The notes: generated from the letters alone by a model not told the origin. A stretch of 64,000 nt of DNA from Undibacterium umbellatum (GCF_014284125.1 NZ_JACOFX010000002.1:558001-622000), one strand, 5' to 3'. Shown: positions 47,548 through 57,030, numbered from the stretch's first letter. Made by a program: numbers and translations.

Positions 47548-48875
47548 GTTTGGCCTTGTTTGGATAATTGTTCGTCGGAATCTGCCATTTTTTGCAAGAG
47601 ATTGGCGATGACCCATAAGCGATCTTGCCCCCAGACTGCAGCGCCAGCGCAATAAAACGAGGGTACGCCCCACAGGCCCAGGGCGAACATCGCTTCCCGG
47701 TTGATCTCAGCAGTGTTGCGCCAGGTCTCATCATGCAGCGCCAGTTGGACATCTGCCCAGGGCAGGCCCGCCCGCTCGGCGATTTTGCGCAAACCGCGAT
47801 CGCTGCCAGCATCGAGTCCCTCGGCCCAGACGCCGCGCATAAAAGACAATATATAGTCTTGCCCTCGTCCCAGGTTTTCAGCCAGTGGTATTAGGGCAAG
47901 GCCTCGTTCTGTAGGGCGGCCTACCGGGTCGTTCAAGCGACCAAAAGGAATATGGCGGACATGGGCTTCGCGTGCTGTATCCATGGCGATGTAGCGTCTT
48001 TTGTTGGCAGGCACTGGCAAGCCGCGCATCACCATCGGAAGGAGGAAACGCAAGTTGATTTTCGTTCCCGTTAGCTGGCACAGTTTGAATACCCGCTCGG
48101 CAACGATGGCTGAATAGGGGCTACGCAAGGAAAAGAAAAAATCGATTTCTGGCGGCTGCGCAATACTGAGCGGCCCGGTCAGATCTGTGGGGGGCGGATA
48201 CAGGTAGCCCAGATCGCTGCCCAGTTCCTCTTGCAGTCTTTGTTCCAGGTGATAGAGTCTGTCTACACCCCAGTACCATTCTCCCTCATACCAGAAACAG
48301 GCACCCAGGTAATGGCCCAGTGCCTTTCTCAGAGCATTTGCGCGTTGCATGTCTGCTACCGTTAATTCTTCCGTAGCAGGGGGGACTTTCAGTGTCACAG
48401 CTGCCAGTTCCGTGATCGCATGTGCTGCAGTCCACAGAGCGGCACTGATGCTGTCCACAAGCTGCGTGAATTGTCCGGTATGGATGGCCGCTACCAGCAA
48501 GCGGTTCGCCATGCTGATGTTTTCTGCTGAGGGTTGTTGCGCGAAGTCGGTAAATGGAAAGCCAAAATGCTGCGCCAGCAGTTGCCCGTCCTGACGGCTA
48601 TAGGCTTGCAACTTATCGCGTTCAGGTGCCGCCGCCTGTTCAGGTGGGCTGACCACGTGCGGTAGAATTTCCAATGGATACTTTTGCTGCATGGCGACCA
48701 GACTATGCGCCGCCAGTACGCTATAGGGGTCATCTGCCTGGTGGAAATAATGAAGCTGCCTTACCGTGCCGCTGCGCAATCGTGCCCGCACCGCCCGTTC
48801 GCGCAGCTGAAGCAAGCGCGAACGCCCCAGTATGTGCTGGGTAATCACAGGCATCAACAGGCTTTTGATGGACAT
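47541..48875 (-). CDS. DsbA-family (HCCA isomerase/GST-kappa-like) protein, two fused domains
   Basis: The 444-residue protein seems to be two thioredoxin-fold DsbA/2-hydroxychromene-2-carboxylate isomerase-like domains in tandem. The first starts at about residue 38 (RQLHYFHQADDPYSVLAAHSL) and the second at about 245 (IDFFFSLRSPYSAIVAERVF). Both have SPYS/DPYS instead of a CxxC pair, as in GST-kappa and HCCA isomerase, so redox chemistry is unlikely and glutathione- or isomerase-type chemistry is possible. The family is found in aromatic degradation. It is second in the SphA operon, 8 bases after sphA, and overlaps DUF1145. Reaction unknown. Confidence 0.8.
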   Translation of the reverse strand: MSIKSLLMPVITQHILGRSRLLQLRERAVRARLRSGTVRQLHYFHQADDPYSVLAAHSLVAMQQKYPLEILPHVVSPPEQAAAPERDKLQAYSRQDGQLLAQHFGFPFTDFAQQPSAENISMANRLLVAAIHTGQFTQLVDSISAALWTAAHAITELAAVTLKVPPATEELTVADMQRANALRKALGHYLGACFWYEGEWYWGVDRLYHLEQRLQEELGSDLGYLYPPPTDLTGPLSIAQPPEIDFFFSLRSPYSAIVAERVFKLCQLTGTKINLRFLLPMVMRGLPVPANKRRYIAMDTAREAHVRHIPFGRLNDPVGRPTERGLALIPLAENLGRGQDYILSFMRGVWAEGLDAGSDRGLRKIAERAGLPWADVQLALHDETWRNTAEINREAMFALGLWGVPSFYCAGAAVWGQDRLWVIANLLQKMADSDEQLSKQGQTC

Positions 48876-48883
48876 GCTCCGTT

Positions 48884-50059
48884 TTACCAGGCTTTGATGA
48901 AGCGCAACTGCAAGGTACGCGATACTAGGGCATTACTGCCGCCAAAGCTCTGGCTATAGTGCAAATTGAACCCTGCCTCCTTGCCTGGCAACTTGTAGGA
49001 TAAAAATGGTCCTGCGGCATAACTCTTGTAACGATTACCGCCTGCAGGCGCACCTGTGCCACTGTCATCGGTTATCTGGTTGATGGCCAGTACGTTCGAG
49101 CCGAATGCCCAATTACCCGAAACCTTGATGATGCCGGCTTCTGCATAAACAAAATTGCCGCTGCGATAATTGGTATCCTTGTTGGTACTGTTCATGCCAA
49201 ATGACAGCCTGCCTGCAATGGTGACGCCGCTATCCCAGACTTCGCTGGCGTGATTGGGATTGAGGGAATAACTGACAGCCACACCGGGACGCAAAGTGTA
49301 AAAATTACCAAAGCCGGGGTTGGGGCCCCTGTCCTTATTGTAGTTGCCGGTAGGCACAAATAAGGAAACACCAGCGGCGATCTTCAGACGGTCTTGCTGT
49401 TTGATCCAAACCATGGACAGCTCGGTATCGCCCATACCTGAAGTATCTGCATTCTGGCTGGCCAGGGTGCTGGCGACAGCTGCCTGTACCTGTGCATTGG
49501 CTGCCGCCGCCACGCCGTTGATTGCACCGCGCAAAGCTGCTGGCAAGGCAGGGTTGGGCGTAGGGCTGACTGTGCCAGCCGGGCTCACAGCCGTAAATGT
49601 GCGGCTTTGCTTGATCAGGGGGATATTCATGGCAAAGGCAATATGCCCGTCGCCATACGTGCTTTGTGTCAGGTAACCGGCCAGGATATTGATCTGGGTT
49701 TGCGGCTGGTCAAATCCTATGGCTGCGGCAGGTACATTGAGCGTATATGTGCCATCTGGTACCGCACCCTTGGTCAGGGTGCCTGTGGGGAGCGGCAGGC
49801 TGCGGGCGGGTAGGCTGATATCATTGCCATCGCCATCGACGACTTTATAGATACTGGTAGTGGAAAGTGCCGCTGTGCCAAAAAAGCCGGGATTTTCTAT
49901 CGAAGCGGCCATCTCACCGCCAAACACGCCGACCGGGGATTGCCTGAGTTTATAGCCTTCTCCCGCTAATGCTGTCATGGTGCAGCAGGCCAGTGCCACG
50001 CCACTCAAGGCTTGGCCTAGTTGCAAAACAGGCCGCATCACATTGTGTTTATGTTCCAT
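48884..50059 (-). CDS. SphA/Phenol_MetA_deg-type outer-membrane channel
   Basis: The 391-residue protein has a signal peptide ending near TALAG and many alternating beta-strands, fitting the phenol-degradation meta-pathway (Phenol_MetA_deg) outer-membrane family, often called SphA. Members form beta-barrels that pass hydrophobic aromatic or aliphatic compounds. The last residues (LRFIKAW) form a typical barrel-ending strand. It is the first gene of a six-gene operon with arylsulfatase and dehalogenase-like hydrolase. The 18-bp operator site at 50112-50129 lies 53 bases before its start. Uptake of the catabolic substrate is the likely role. Confidence 0.85.
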   Translation of the reverse strand: MEHKHNVMRPVLQLGQALSGVALACCTMTALAGEGYKLRQSPVGVFGGEMAASIENPGFFGTAALSTTSIYKVVDGDGNDISLPARSLPLPTGTLTKGAVPDGTYTLNVPAAAIGFDQPQTQINILAGYLTQSTYGDGHIAFAMNIPLIKQSRTFTAVSPAGTVSPTPNPALPAALRGAINGVAAAANAQVQAAVASTLASQNADTSGMGDTELSMVWIKQQDRLKIAAGVSLFVPTGNYNKDRGPNPGFGNFYTLRPGVAVSYSLNPNHASEVWDSGVTIAGRLSFGMNSTNKDTNYRSGNFVYAEAGIIKVSGNWAFGSNVLAINQITDDSGTGAPAGGNRYKSYAAGPFLSYKLPGKEAGFNLHYSQSFGGSNALVSRTLQLRFIKAW

Positions 50060-50111
50060 GTTTGTCTCCGTTATTTGAAAGGGCTCTGCGGCCTGTTGTT
50101 TTATAGTCTCT

Positions 50112-50129
50112 CAATACATATGTGTACTG
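50112..50129. promoter_or_regulatory. Operator site 1 (TACA-N4-TGTA type), sphA promoter
   Basis: CAATACATATGTGTACTG; the reverse strand gives CAGTACA-CATA-TGTATTG. It shares the CAGTACA-N4-TGTATTG pattern with sites at 54351 and 60703, and lies 53 bases before the sphA start. Confidence 0.8.
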
Positions 50130-50173
50130 ATACTGCTAATGTAGAGTCCGGTGGCGCAACTTGTCAAGAATTA

Positions 50174-50191
50174 AAATACACAAGTGTATGG
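50174..50191. promoter_or_regulatory. Operator site 2, tetR promoter
   Basis: AAATACA-CAAG-TGTATGG has the same TACA-N4-TGTA core, with more change in the outer bases. It lies 95 bases before the TetR gene start and 62 bases from site 1, fitting autoregulation. Confidence 0.7.
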
Positions 50192-50285
50192 ATTTTGTCT
50201 GCTTGTTGTGGCCGCGTCGTGCTCGACTTAAAATGCTGACTTTGCAAGCGCTGATCTGTATCAGGGTAGACGAACAAGGGAAGAT

Positions 50286-50915
50286 ATGAAAGCAGCACCA
50301 AAAACAAGAAAAACCTCGGAAGGTCCCAGACTCAGCCGTGAAGACTGGATCGATGCCGCCTTCAAGGCAGTGGTCGATGGCGGCTTTGATAATGTCAGGG
50401 TTCTGGTGCTGGCAGACAAGCTGGGCGTGACGCGCGGCAGCTTTTACTGGCATTTTGCGGACCATGCAGAACTGGTCAGCGATCTCCTCAAGCAATGGCG
50501 CGATTACCAGCGTGAGCAAGACCGCATCGCCCGTAGCGAAATTGACCCAGACCCACAAAAAGATCTGGAACGACTCATCGACATCGCTTTGCGCCACGGC
50601 GGCAAAGATCTGGAATATATGCGCTTTGAACTGGCACTGCGTGGCTACGGCAGGCGTGATGCCGAGGTCGCCAAGATGCTGGTTGACGTAGATCAGGAGC
50701 GCATGGACATGGTCAAAGAAAAATACATGCGTCTGACAAATAACGATGCGCAAAAATCACAGGAACTCGCATCCCTGTTTTACCTCGCTATCGTCGGCAG
50801 TTACCAGGCCCTGAGCCGCCCGGTCAACCCGCCGATGATCAGGGAATACCTCAAGAACATTATTGCTAATTACCTGGTGCAGGAGCAGCAGTCGAGCAAG
50901 GCTAAAAAGAAGTAA
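50286..50915 (+). CDS. TetR/AcrR-family regulator (likely controls the sulfatase regulon)
   Basis: The 209-residue protein has a TetR HTH at about residues 20-65 (VLADKLGVTRGSFYWHFADH) and a helical ligand domain that is not recognisable in detail. It is divergent from the SphA-sulfatase operon, with two TACA-N4-TGTA sites in the 226-bp region between. The same 18-bp site recurs before the BVMO gene and the GST operon, making this the best candidate regulator of all three. A basic tail (QEQQSSKAKKK) ends it. The effector is probably a pathway intermediate; not known. Confidence 0.88.
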   Translation: MKAAPKTRKTSEGPRLSREDWIDAAFKAVVDGGFDNVRVLVLADKLGVTRGSFYWHFADHAELVSDLLKQWRDYQREQDRIARSEIDPDPQKDLERLIDIALRHGGKDLEYMRFELALRGYGRRDAEVAKMLVDVDQERMDMVKEKYMRLTNNDAQKSQELASLFYLAIVGSYQALSRPVNPPMIREYLKNIIANYLVQEQQSSKAKKK

Positions 50916-50935
50916 GGAAGTACTGAGGTATTTTT

Positions 50936-51820
50936 TTAAGGGAATAAAGATAAAGCTGGCATGTGATTTTGAGCATGATTTCTCAAAAAATTGATGATGG
51001 GCACATAATTTTCATAGTCACAATCAAGCAGCGCTAGGCTGGCATCGAAGTGTCCTAAATTTCGGGCAATCTCTGCCTTTAACAAGCGCTCGTCAATATT
51101 CGTTTCGTCTAAAATTGCAGAAAGCTTATTCAGATTTAATCTTGTTTCCTCTGTTAATAACCATTCTGACGTGGCATCGCTTTGGCGATATAGGTCATTG
51201 TCTCTTTGCATGATCATCTTGCGCAGAAATTTTTCTTGTTCCGTATCGAGTAATGATGCACTCTCTTGCAAAATTTCCTGGTACTTTTTTGCGGTGAAAA
51301 TTCTCACGGGAGGCAGGGCTTTGAGCCACTCTTCTGGAAAGTCTTTTTGTACAGGAACGATATGTTCGATGACTACGTAAGGGACGTTTAAAGCTTGCAG
51401 CCTCTTCCTTGCATAGTCGTAGGCGTCGTCCCGATCAAATAAAGGATTCAAATGAATTTCGTGACGGCTGACGATGGTTTTCGCTTCTGCAAATGAGCAC
51501 TTGGAAACTTCACGAACAATTTTCATTAACAATACAGTGCTGATATTGACGGTAGGAATCCTTACTTCAAATTCGGTTCGTGTGTCAGTATGGAATGTGA
51601 AGCTATCTGCCATGCCTAATTCATGCAGATGCTCACGCCAAATTGCCTTGCCACAACTTGGACACAGACCTACACATTCATTGTCGATGACGTGAAAAAT
51701 TTCGTCATATCCATCCGTCCAGTAAGCTCCAAAAAAAACGAAGCGAGAAGCCAGGGTAACGTATCTAAGCAATTGCTCACAAGAATCGCAGTTTTTTATC
51801 AGGTAGGGGCCGGGAGTCAT
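50936..51820 (-). CDS. Hypothetical protein with zinc-ribbon-like cysteines
   Basis: This 294-residue protein is not recognised. Near the N-terminus it has two Cys pairs, NCDSCEQLLRY and VGLCPSCGKAIW, spaced about 45 residues apart as in a zinc ribbon. A helical stretch (VSKCSFAEAKTIVSRHEIH, like ribosomal L7/L12-type folds) follows, then an ankyrin/TPR-like C-terminal end. No signal peptide. It is an AT-rich gene unlike its neighbours and has no operator site before it, so it is likely a passenger in this cluster. Confidence 0.6.
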   Translation of the reverse strand: MTPGPYLIKNCDSCEQLLRYVTLASRFVFFGAYWTDGYDEIFHVIDNECVGLCPSCGKAIWREHLHELGMADSFTFHTDTRTEFEVRIPTVNISTVLLMKIVREVSKCSFAEAKTIVSRHEIHLNPLFDRDDAYDYARKRLQALNVPYVVIEHIVPVQKDFPEEWLKALPPVRIFTAKKYQEILQESASLLDTEQEKFLRKMIMQRDNDLYRQSDATSEWLLTEETRLNLNKLSAILDETNIDERLLKAEIARNLGHFDASLALLDCDYENYVPIINFLRNHAQNHMPALSLFP

Positions 51821-51931
51821 GTTGAAGGGGGATACTTTTTCTGTAACGATAAGGTCGGGGCTGCGTTTTTTACAGCGCGGATTTTAGCTCAGTATTGCAT
51901 AGTTATTTGCTATTTGAAAATGACGATTTCT

Positions 51932-52807
51932 TTAAGAATGTTTGCGCTGCCTGCGCAACATTCCAGCAAACCAGGCTGATGCCCTGGCTGGAAATAGACG
52001 GTAGAAAAAATCACCGACTCTTGCATCAGCGCCTATCAGCAAACGTGTCTTGCGCTTGTTGACTGCATTTATGATGGCTATTGCTGCCTGTTCAGGGCTG
52101 GTGCGGGCGATGCGCTTGAATTGTTTGTTCAGGCTTTCTGCATTTGCCGCCATGGCGGTGATATTGCCCAGCCTTGCCTGTTCAACCAGGCGAGTACGTA
52201 TGCCGCCTGGGTGTACGCATAGTACATGGATGCCATATTTGCTGCCAGTTTCGTCTTTACGACTCACCCGCAATTCTTCGCGCAAGCTGTCAGAAAATGC
52301 CCTGACTGCTGCCTTGCTGGCATTGTAGAAGGACTGAGTAGGCAGCGATAACATGGCGAAGATGCTGGAGATGTTAACGATGACAGCGTCAGGCCTGGCG
52401 TGCATCTGTGGCGCGAAGGCCCGGCAACCGTGAACGACGCCCCAGAAATTGATATCCATCAGCCAGTGTGCATCTGCCAGCTTGCCACTTAGTACGGGGG
52501 CAACCAGGGCCACGCCTGCATTATTGAAGAGGACATCGGCACCACCGAACTCTTGCACGGCCGTGGCAGCCAGGGTTTGCACGTCTGCCTCGCTGGCGAC
52601 ATCGCAGCTTTGCGTGAACACGCGCTGGTTTGTTCCTGCTTTCTTGAATTGCCCAGTCAATGCTGCTGCAAGGCTGTTAAGGCGCTGCTGGTCTATATCT
52701 GCCAGCAAGAGGTCTGCGCCTGCTTCGGCGCAGGCATGCGCCAGCGCTTCGCCTATGCCGGATGCCGCACCGGTGATCACCACAAGTTTTTTGTGTAGGG
52801 ATTTCAT
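51932..52807 (-). CDS. Short-chain dehydrogenase/reductase
   Basis: The 291-residue SDR has the NAD(P) site VVITGAASGIGEALA, the NNAG motif (VLFNNAGVALVAP) and active-site residues in VNISSIFAMLSLPTQSFYNASK (Ser, then Tyr-x3-Lys). The Asp in LLLADIDQQR suggests NAD(H) preference. It shares a four-base overlap with the upstream BVMO (ATGA), so the two form one operon. A likely role is oxidising a secondary alcohol to the ketone that the BVMO converts to an ester or lactone. Confidence 0.92.
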   Translation of the reverse strand: MKSLHKKLVVITGAASGIGEALAHACAEAGADLLLADIDQQRLNSLAAALTGQFKKAGTNQRVFTQSCDVASEADVQTLAATAVQEFGGADVLFNNAGVALVAPVLSGKLADAHWLMDINFWGVVHGCRAFAPQMHARPDAVIVNISSIFAMLSLPTQSFYNASKAAVRAFSDSLREELRVSRKDETGSKYGIHVLCVHPGGIRTRLVEQARLGNITAMAANAESLNKQFKRIARTSPEQAAIAIINAVNKRKTRLLIGADARVGDFFYRLFPARASAWFAGMLRRQRKHS

Positions 52808-54294
52808 ATTGTTTTGCCTATGTTGGGCAGGGCATGAAATTCTGCCCAGTCAAATTGCCTGAGGCGACGGCGGAACAGGAAAGTAAAGTCTGGCCACAGG
52901 GTGCGGTTACTGCCATCTGCGGCCAGATACCAGCTGTGGCAACCACCGCTATTCCAGACACTGCCGACAAGTTTGCCTTGTACAGCCTGGTTGTAGTTGT
53001 TCTGCACCTCAGCCCTGACATCAAATGCCCTCGCCTTTTTTTTGTCGAGTGCGCGCAGGGCAGCCAGTACGAAATTGATTTGCGACTCTATCATATAGAC
53101 TTGGGAATTATGTCCCAGCCCAGTGTTTGGGCCCGTCATGATGAACAGGTTGGGGAAGCCATGCACTACCGTACCCAGGTGAGCCTGCGGCCCTTGTGCC
53201 CAACTTTGGTTGAGATCTGCGCCATCGCGCCCTGTAATGTCGAATGGTGCACCGGCGTCTGCCACCTGAAAGCCAGTGGCAGCGATCAGCACATCCAGTT
53301 GATGAACGCTGCCATCGGCGCAGATGACGCCGTTTGCCGTCGCCCGTGTCACGCCATGCGGGATCAGTTGCACATTCGGTTCTTGCAAGGCAGGGTAAAA
53401 ATCATCCGACAATAAAATGCGCTTGCAGCCTATGGTGTAATTGGGCGTCAGTTTTTTGCGCAAGGACTCATCCTTGACGCGATGTCGCAGATAACTTTCT
53501 ACTTGTTTCTGCGCCCGGCGCAGCAGCCATTGCGCGCGGGTGAAGGCATACATGCGTGATTCCAGTTTGATGTAAGTCAGCTTGCGGCTCAGTTGCTGGC
53601 GCCAAGGCTGGGCGTGATAGCTGCGGCGCCTGGCTTCCGAAACCGCCTCGTCATTGCGCGGGATGATCCAGGCTGGCGTGCGCTGAAATAACGTCAGGCT
53701 GCCGCATTGCGCGGCAATTGCAGGAACGATCTGTATGGCGCTGGCTCCAGTGCCGATGACACCAACGCGCTTGCCACGCAAGTCCACATCATGCCGCCAG
53801 CGGGCGGAGTGAAACAGGTCACCCTGAAAGGCATCGAGATTTTCTATCTTGGGCATTTGCGGACGACTAAGGCCACCCGTCCCTGCTGCCAGAGTGCGGG
53901 CGCGCAATTCTTCGCCACTGGCCAGTTGTACCAGCCAGTGACTCTGCTCTTCTATCCATTTGGCACTGACGACTCTGGCATTAAATTGCATGCCATGTCT
54001 TACTCCACCTTGGTCGGCACAGCGTTGCATATAGGCGGCAATTTCTGCCTGTGGTGGGTAGAGACGCGTCCAGTCTGGATTTGGCATGAAGGAAAACGAA
54101 TACAGGTTGGACGGGATATCACAGGCCGCACCAGGATAATGGTTGTCACGCCAGGTGCCGCCCAGGGTTTCAGCCTGTTCCAGTAAATGCCAGTCATATC
54201 CTGCTTTTTGCATGGTGATTGCCAGGCCAAGACCTGAGAAGCCACTGCCGACGATGAGGATATCGAAAACTTTGTTTGTGCTTGCGCTTGTCAT
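52804..54294 (-). CDS. FAD-dependent Baeyer-Villiger-type monooxygenase
   Basis: The 496-residue protein has the FAD Rossmann motif IVGSGFSGLGLAITM, a GGTWRDNHYPGAACD segment, the BVMO fingerprint FQGDLFHSARW (FxGxxxHxxxW) at about residues 150-160, and an NADPH site VGVIGTGASAIQIV. The final W-P/D of the fingerprint reads W-R. It should insert oxygen beside a ketone to form an ester or lactone, or act as a related flavin monooxygenase. It heads an operon with the SDR and has operator site 3 at 54351-54368, 57 bases before the start. An alpha/beta esterase is encoded next to it in the divergent gene group's operon. Confidence 0.9.
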   Translation of the reverse strand: MTSASTNKVFDILIVGSGFSGLGLAITMQKAGYDWHLLEQAETLGGTWRDNHYPGAACDIPSNLYSFSFMPNPDWTRLYPPQAEIAAYMQRCADQGGVRHGMQFNARVVSAKWIEEQSHWLVQLASGEELRARTLAAGTGGLSRPQMPKIENLDAFQGDLFHSARWRHDVDLRGKRVGVIGTGASAIQIVPAIAAQCGSLTLFQRTPAWIIPRNDEAVSEARRRSYHAQPWRQQLSRKLTYIKLESRMYAFTRAQWLLRRAQKQVESYLRHRVKDESLRKKLTPNYTIGCKRILLSDDFYPALQEPNVQLIPHGVTRATANGVICADGSVHQLDVLIAATGFQVADAGAPFDITGRDGADLNQSWAQGPQAHLGTVVHGFPNLFIMTGPNTGLGHNSQVYMIESQINFVLAALRALDKKKARAFDVRAEVQNNYNQAVQGKLVGSVWNSGGCHSWYLAADGSNRTLWPDFTFLFRRRLRQFDWAEFHALPNIGKTI

Positions 54295-54350
54295 TGGCTG
54301 GCCTTGCTGTAGATGGGTTCGCGGACTGTTAAATTTGAATCTGACGTTAA

Positions 54351-54368
54351 CAGTACACTAGTGTATTG
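54351..54368. promoter_or_regulatory. Operator site 3, BVMO promoter
   Basis: CAGTACA-CTAG-TGTATTG; the inner 12 bases TACACTAGTGTA are a perfect palindrome. The flanking GTTAACAGTACA is shared with site 4. It lies 57 bases before the BVMO start. Confidence 0.82.
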
Positions 54369-54493
54369 AAAAAATATACTGCCCCAGACGATAAATTTAT
54401 TTGTGGGCCTTTTCGTGGTGGAATAGAAAAGAAAAGTACAGATCAACCTGTGGCTATAATGCTGCTTCGATGTTTGCCAGAGGCAGATTTTTT

Positions 54494-54700
54494 ATGACAA
54501 CTGCAAAGGTGCTTGGACAGTTCGTCCGCGTCGGTAGTGATGTTGGTGTTATCGTTGGCTACTATGGCATGCCTGATGTGCCTGAAGATCACTATGCCAT
54601 TTGGTATGGTCAATTGGCCGCAGATGGCGTTACGCCTTCAGCGCGTACCGTGCCTGTGGAACATTGTGTGCTCGTGGATAAGCATGAGTTCTATCATTAA
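54494..54700 (+). CDS. Hypothetical small protein (68 aa)
   Basis: The 68-residue protein (VLGQFVRVGSDVGVIVGYYG, then VPEDHYAIWYGQL) has a small beta-barrel look, with an SH3-like or PRC-like pattern. Function is unknown. The start at 54494 is preferred to an ATG 31 codons upstream since GAGG lies before it and the earlier part has poor composition. It is flanked by the BVMO promoter and the esterase gene end. Moderate confidence that it is real. Confidence 0.5.
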   Translation: MTTAKVLGQFVRVGSDVGVIVGYYGMPDVPEDHYAIWYGQLAADGVTPSARTVPVEHCVLVDKHEFYH

Positions 54701-54717
54701 GTTGCTAGGACTTGAAT

Positions 54718-55614
54718 TTACCCTTTGCTCTGCTCTTTTATGAACCCGGCGGCCTGCCGCAGACTGATCCTTGCCTCTGGCAAATTCACCATCGTCGGCC
54801 ATACATGGGGCAAGTTGCTCTCTAATATCAGAGTGCTGCTGACACCTGCATTGAGAGCAGCCTGATGCAGGCGGGTGGCGTCATCCAGTAAGACTTCATG
54901 ACGGCTGGCAAAAATTTGTAGCGGCGGCAATCCTTGCAAGTCAGCATACAGGGGTGAGGCCAGTTCATTTTTTGCTGGTGTGTCCTGCAAATATAGTGCT
55001 GCTGCCTTGGGCAGACTATCAGGCGAGAACATGACATCGGCATTGGCTTGGGTTTGCATGCTGGCCCCTTCACAAGCCAGGTCTACCCAAGGTGAAAACA
55101 GAACTGCTGCCGCAGGCATGGGCAGGCCAGCCTTGCGTGCTGCCAGCAGGCAGGCCATGGCAAGCCCACCACCAGCGGAATCACCGGCGACAATGATCTT
55201 GCTGGCGAGCGTGGTTTTCAATAACTCCTGGTACCAGGCCAGGGCATCTTCGACTGCCGCCGGATAAGCGTGCTCAGGTGCCAGACGGTAATCAACAGAG
55301 CAAACTTTAGCCTGGGCTACTCGGCTCAGATAGGCACAGACAGGTTTGTGGCTCTCTATGCTACAAAAGAAATAACCGCCACCATGAAAATACAAGATCG
55401 TTCTATCGCTTTGTGCAGCCTGAAACCAGGCGGCTGCGCACAGGCCAGCACTGGCTGTCACAGAGGTAAATGTAATATCGGCCGGCAAGTGGCTTTGGTA
55501 GCGCAGCATGCGAGCGATCTTCTCTCTGGCCTTTGCTACGTCAATCGCCGCACCAGGCTTGGGTTTGAAGCGATAACGCAAGTAAATATTAGTGAGAAAG
55601 GAGGACAGACTCAT
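54718..55614 (-). CDS. Alpha/beta hydrolase, hormone-sensitive lipase (HSL) family
   Basis: The 298-residue esterase has the HSL oxyanion motif YFHGGGYFFCSIESH, the nucleophile elbow VAGDSAGGGLAMA (Ser), and a catalytic Asp/His late in the chain (ASRHEVLLDDATRLH, ESNLPHVWPT). It hydrolyses short to medium chain esters. It is the last gene of the five-gene GST operon and could hydrolyse the ester made by the neighbouring BVMO. No signal peptide, so cytoplasmic. Confidence 0.9.
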   Translation of the reverse strand: MSLSSFLTNIYLRYRFKPKPGAAIDVAKAREKIARMLRYQSHLPADITFTSVTASAGLCAAAWFQAAQSDRTILYFHGGGYFFCSIESHKPVCAYLSRVAQAKVCSVDYRLAPEHAYPAAVEDALAWYQELLKTTLASKIIVAGDSAGGGLAMACLLAARKAGLPMPAAAVLFSPWVDLACEGASMQTQANADVMFSPDSLPKAAALYLQDTPAKNELASPLYADLQGLPPLQIFASRHEVLLDDATRLHQAALNAGVSSTLILESNLPHVWPTMVNLPEARISLRQAAGFIKEQSKG

Positions 55615-55635
55615 AAGTATGTTTGCTGGAAAATT

Positions 55636-57003
55636 TTAATCAAGTCGCTCGATTGCTGGCATATGCCAGCGACCTTCAAGTGCTGCTGCCTTGGGCCAGT
55701 ATAGTCTGGCGTTCAGTGCAAAACCCTGCCCCTGCTTGACTGGTAGCCAGTTGGCTTGCCATTTGTCTGGCGGTGCAGAGGCTTGGATGTAGAGATCAAG
55801 TGAGCCATCTTCATTCATGACCAGTGCATCGCGGCTGCCGATGGCATGGCGCTGCATGATGTTTTCGATGAGGAAATCATCAGTGCCATAAGCTGTGACA
55901 GACCAGAATGCCTTCGCTGGTGGCAGTTGATCTGGTGGGAAATGCAACCTGTAGCGCTTGCTGCCATCCAAGGGTTGGCCTTGCACGTCGACACCGGCGC
56001 TCGGGTAAATGGCATCGGCAGGCAGGTTGGCTCCCAGCCCTATCATTGCTACCACAGCACGGATGTTATAGTCAGTTCCATAATTGCCAAGAATGGCTGG
56101 TGGCGTCACCCAGCCATTGACAGCATCACGTGGCTTTTTCAATTCTTGTGCGATCTTCCTGTCAGCCAGCCATCTGCCCAGGGAGATGCAGTTTTTTTCC
56201 AGCCATGACCAGTCTGGTGCTGCGCCAGGAACGATGCCTATGCGGCGCATTTTTTCCAGCATGGGTGCATCCGCTGCAACTGGAGGATTGTCTTGCATGA
56301 GCTTGCTCAGATGGCTAAAGAAATGCCTCACATCCATTTGCCGCATTTGAACGATGGGCGGCAGAGATTTTTCCGGCTGGGGTCGCCAGATGGGGGCTGC
56401 TTCAGGTTTATTTTCCTGCCAGTCAGCCAGGCTGCGAAATTGCAGGCCATCCTGTAACTTATGGACGACAGCAAAGTCTTCCGCGCCATTGGTCTGGGTA
56501 CGGCCAATGAGCCAGACAATTCGAGTCGGCGCACGCAGGACTTGCATGCCGGACGGCACTTCGCCCTGCCAGTTTGCCGGGACCAAAAGATATTTGCCGC
56601 CAGAATTGCCAGTGACGCGGCTGCCAGGTGCGGCAAAGACATTGGTCCATGCATCCATGAAGGGCATGACTTCATAGCGTTGCTGGTTGGCAGGCATCTC
56701 AAATACCCAGGGGCCTTGCTGCATGTCGATGAAGGCTGTAGTGTAGAGTGTATCGACATTGGGCCTCACCACATCCCTGAAGTTGGCGTCCGGGAATTGC
56801 CGGACACGCCGTAAATGATTTTCCGGGCCTATGCTTTGAACCGTAGTCTGGCGCGTCAACTCCATCATCACCAGTGGATAGCCAAACACATAAGTTTCTG
56901 CTCCACCCTTGATATAGTCAAGTTTTGCGTATAGCAAGGCGGCAGTGGCGAGCAGGAAAGCGAGAATAATCCAGCCTGCCTGCTTCAGTCTTTTCAAGTA
57001 CAT
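55636..57003 (-). CDS. DUF1254/DUF1214 family protein
   Basis: The 455-residue protein has an N-terminal membrane helix (IILAFLLATAALLYAKLDY), the DUF1254 signature (VFGYPLVMMELTRQ and PNVDTLYTTAFIDMQQGPWVFEMP) and a DUF1214 C-terminal part (FWSVTAYGTDDFLIEN). The family is widespread in catabolic and membrane-active gene groups but has no firm biochemical function. The membrane anchor places the soluble part in the periplasm. It lies 21 bases before the esterase gene in the same operon. Confidence 0.88.
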   Translation of the reverse strand: MYLKRLKQAGWIILAFLLATAALLYAKLDYIKGGAETYVFGYPLVMMELTRQTTVQSIGPENHLRRVRQFPDANFRDVVRPNVDTLYTTAFIDMQQGPWVFEMPANQQRYEVMPFMDAWTNVFAAPGSRVTGNSGGKYLLVPANWQGEVPSGMQVLRAPTRIVWLIGRTQTNGAEDFAVVHKLQDGLQFRSLADWQENKPEAAPIWRPQPEKSLPPIVQMRQMDVRHFFSHLSKLMQDNPPVAADAPMLEKMRRIGIVPGAAPDWSWLEKNCISLGRWLADRKIAQELKKPRDAVNGWVTPPAILGNYGTDYNIRAVVAMIGLGANLPADAIYPSAGVDVQGQPLDGSKRYRLHFPPDQLPPAKAFWSVTAYGTDDFLIENIMQRHAIGSRDALVMNEDGSLDLYIQASAPPDKWQANWLPVKQGQGFALNARLYWPKAAALEGRWHMPAIERLD

Positions 57004-57030
57004 GGGCGCAGTATCAGTGGTGTTTAAGTA

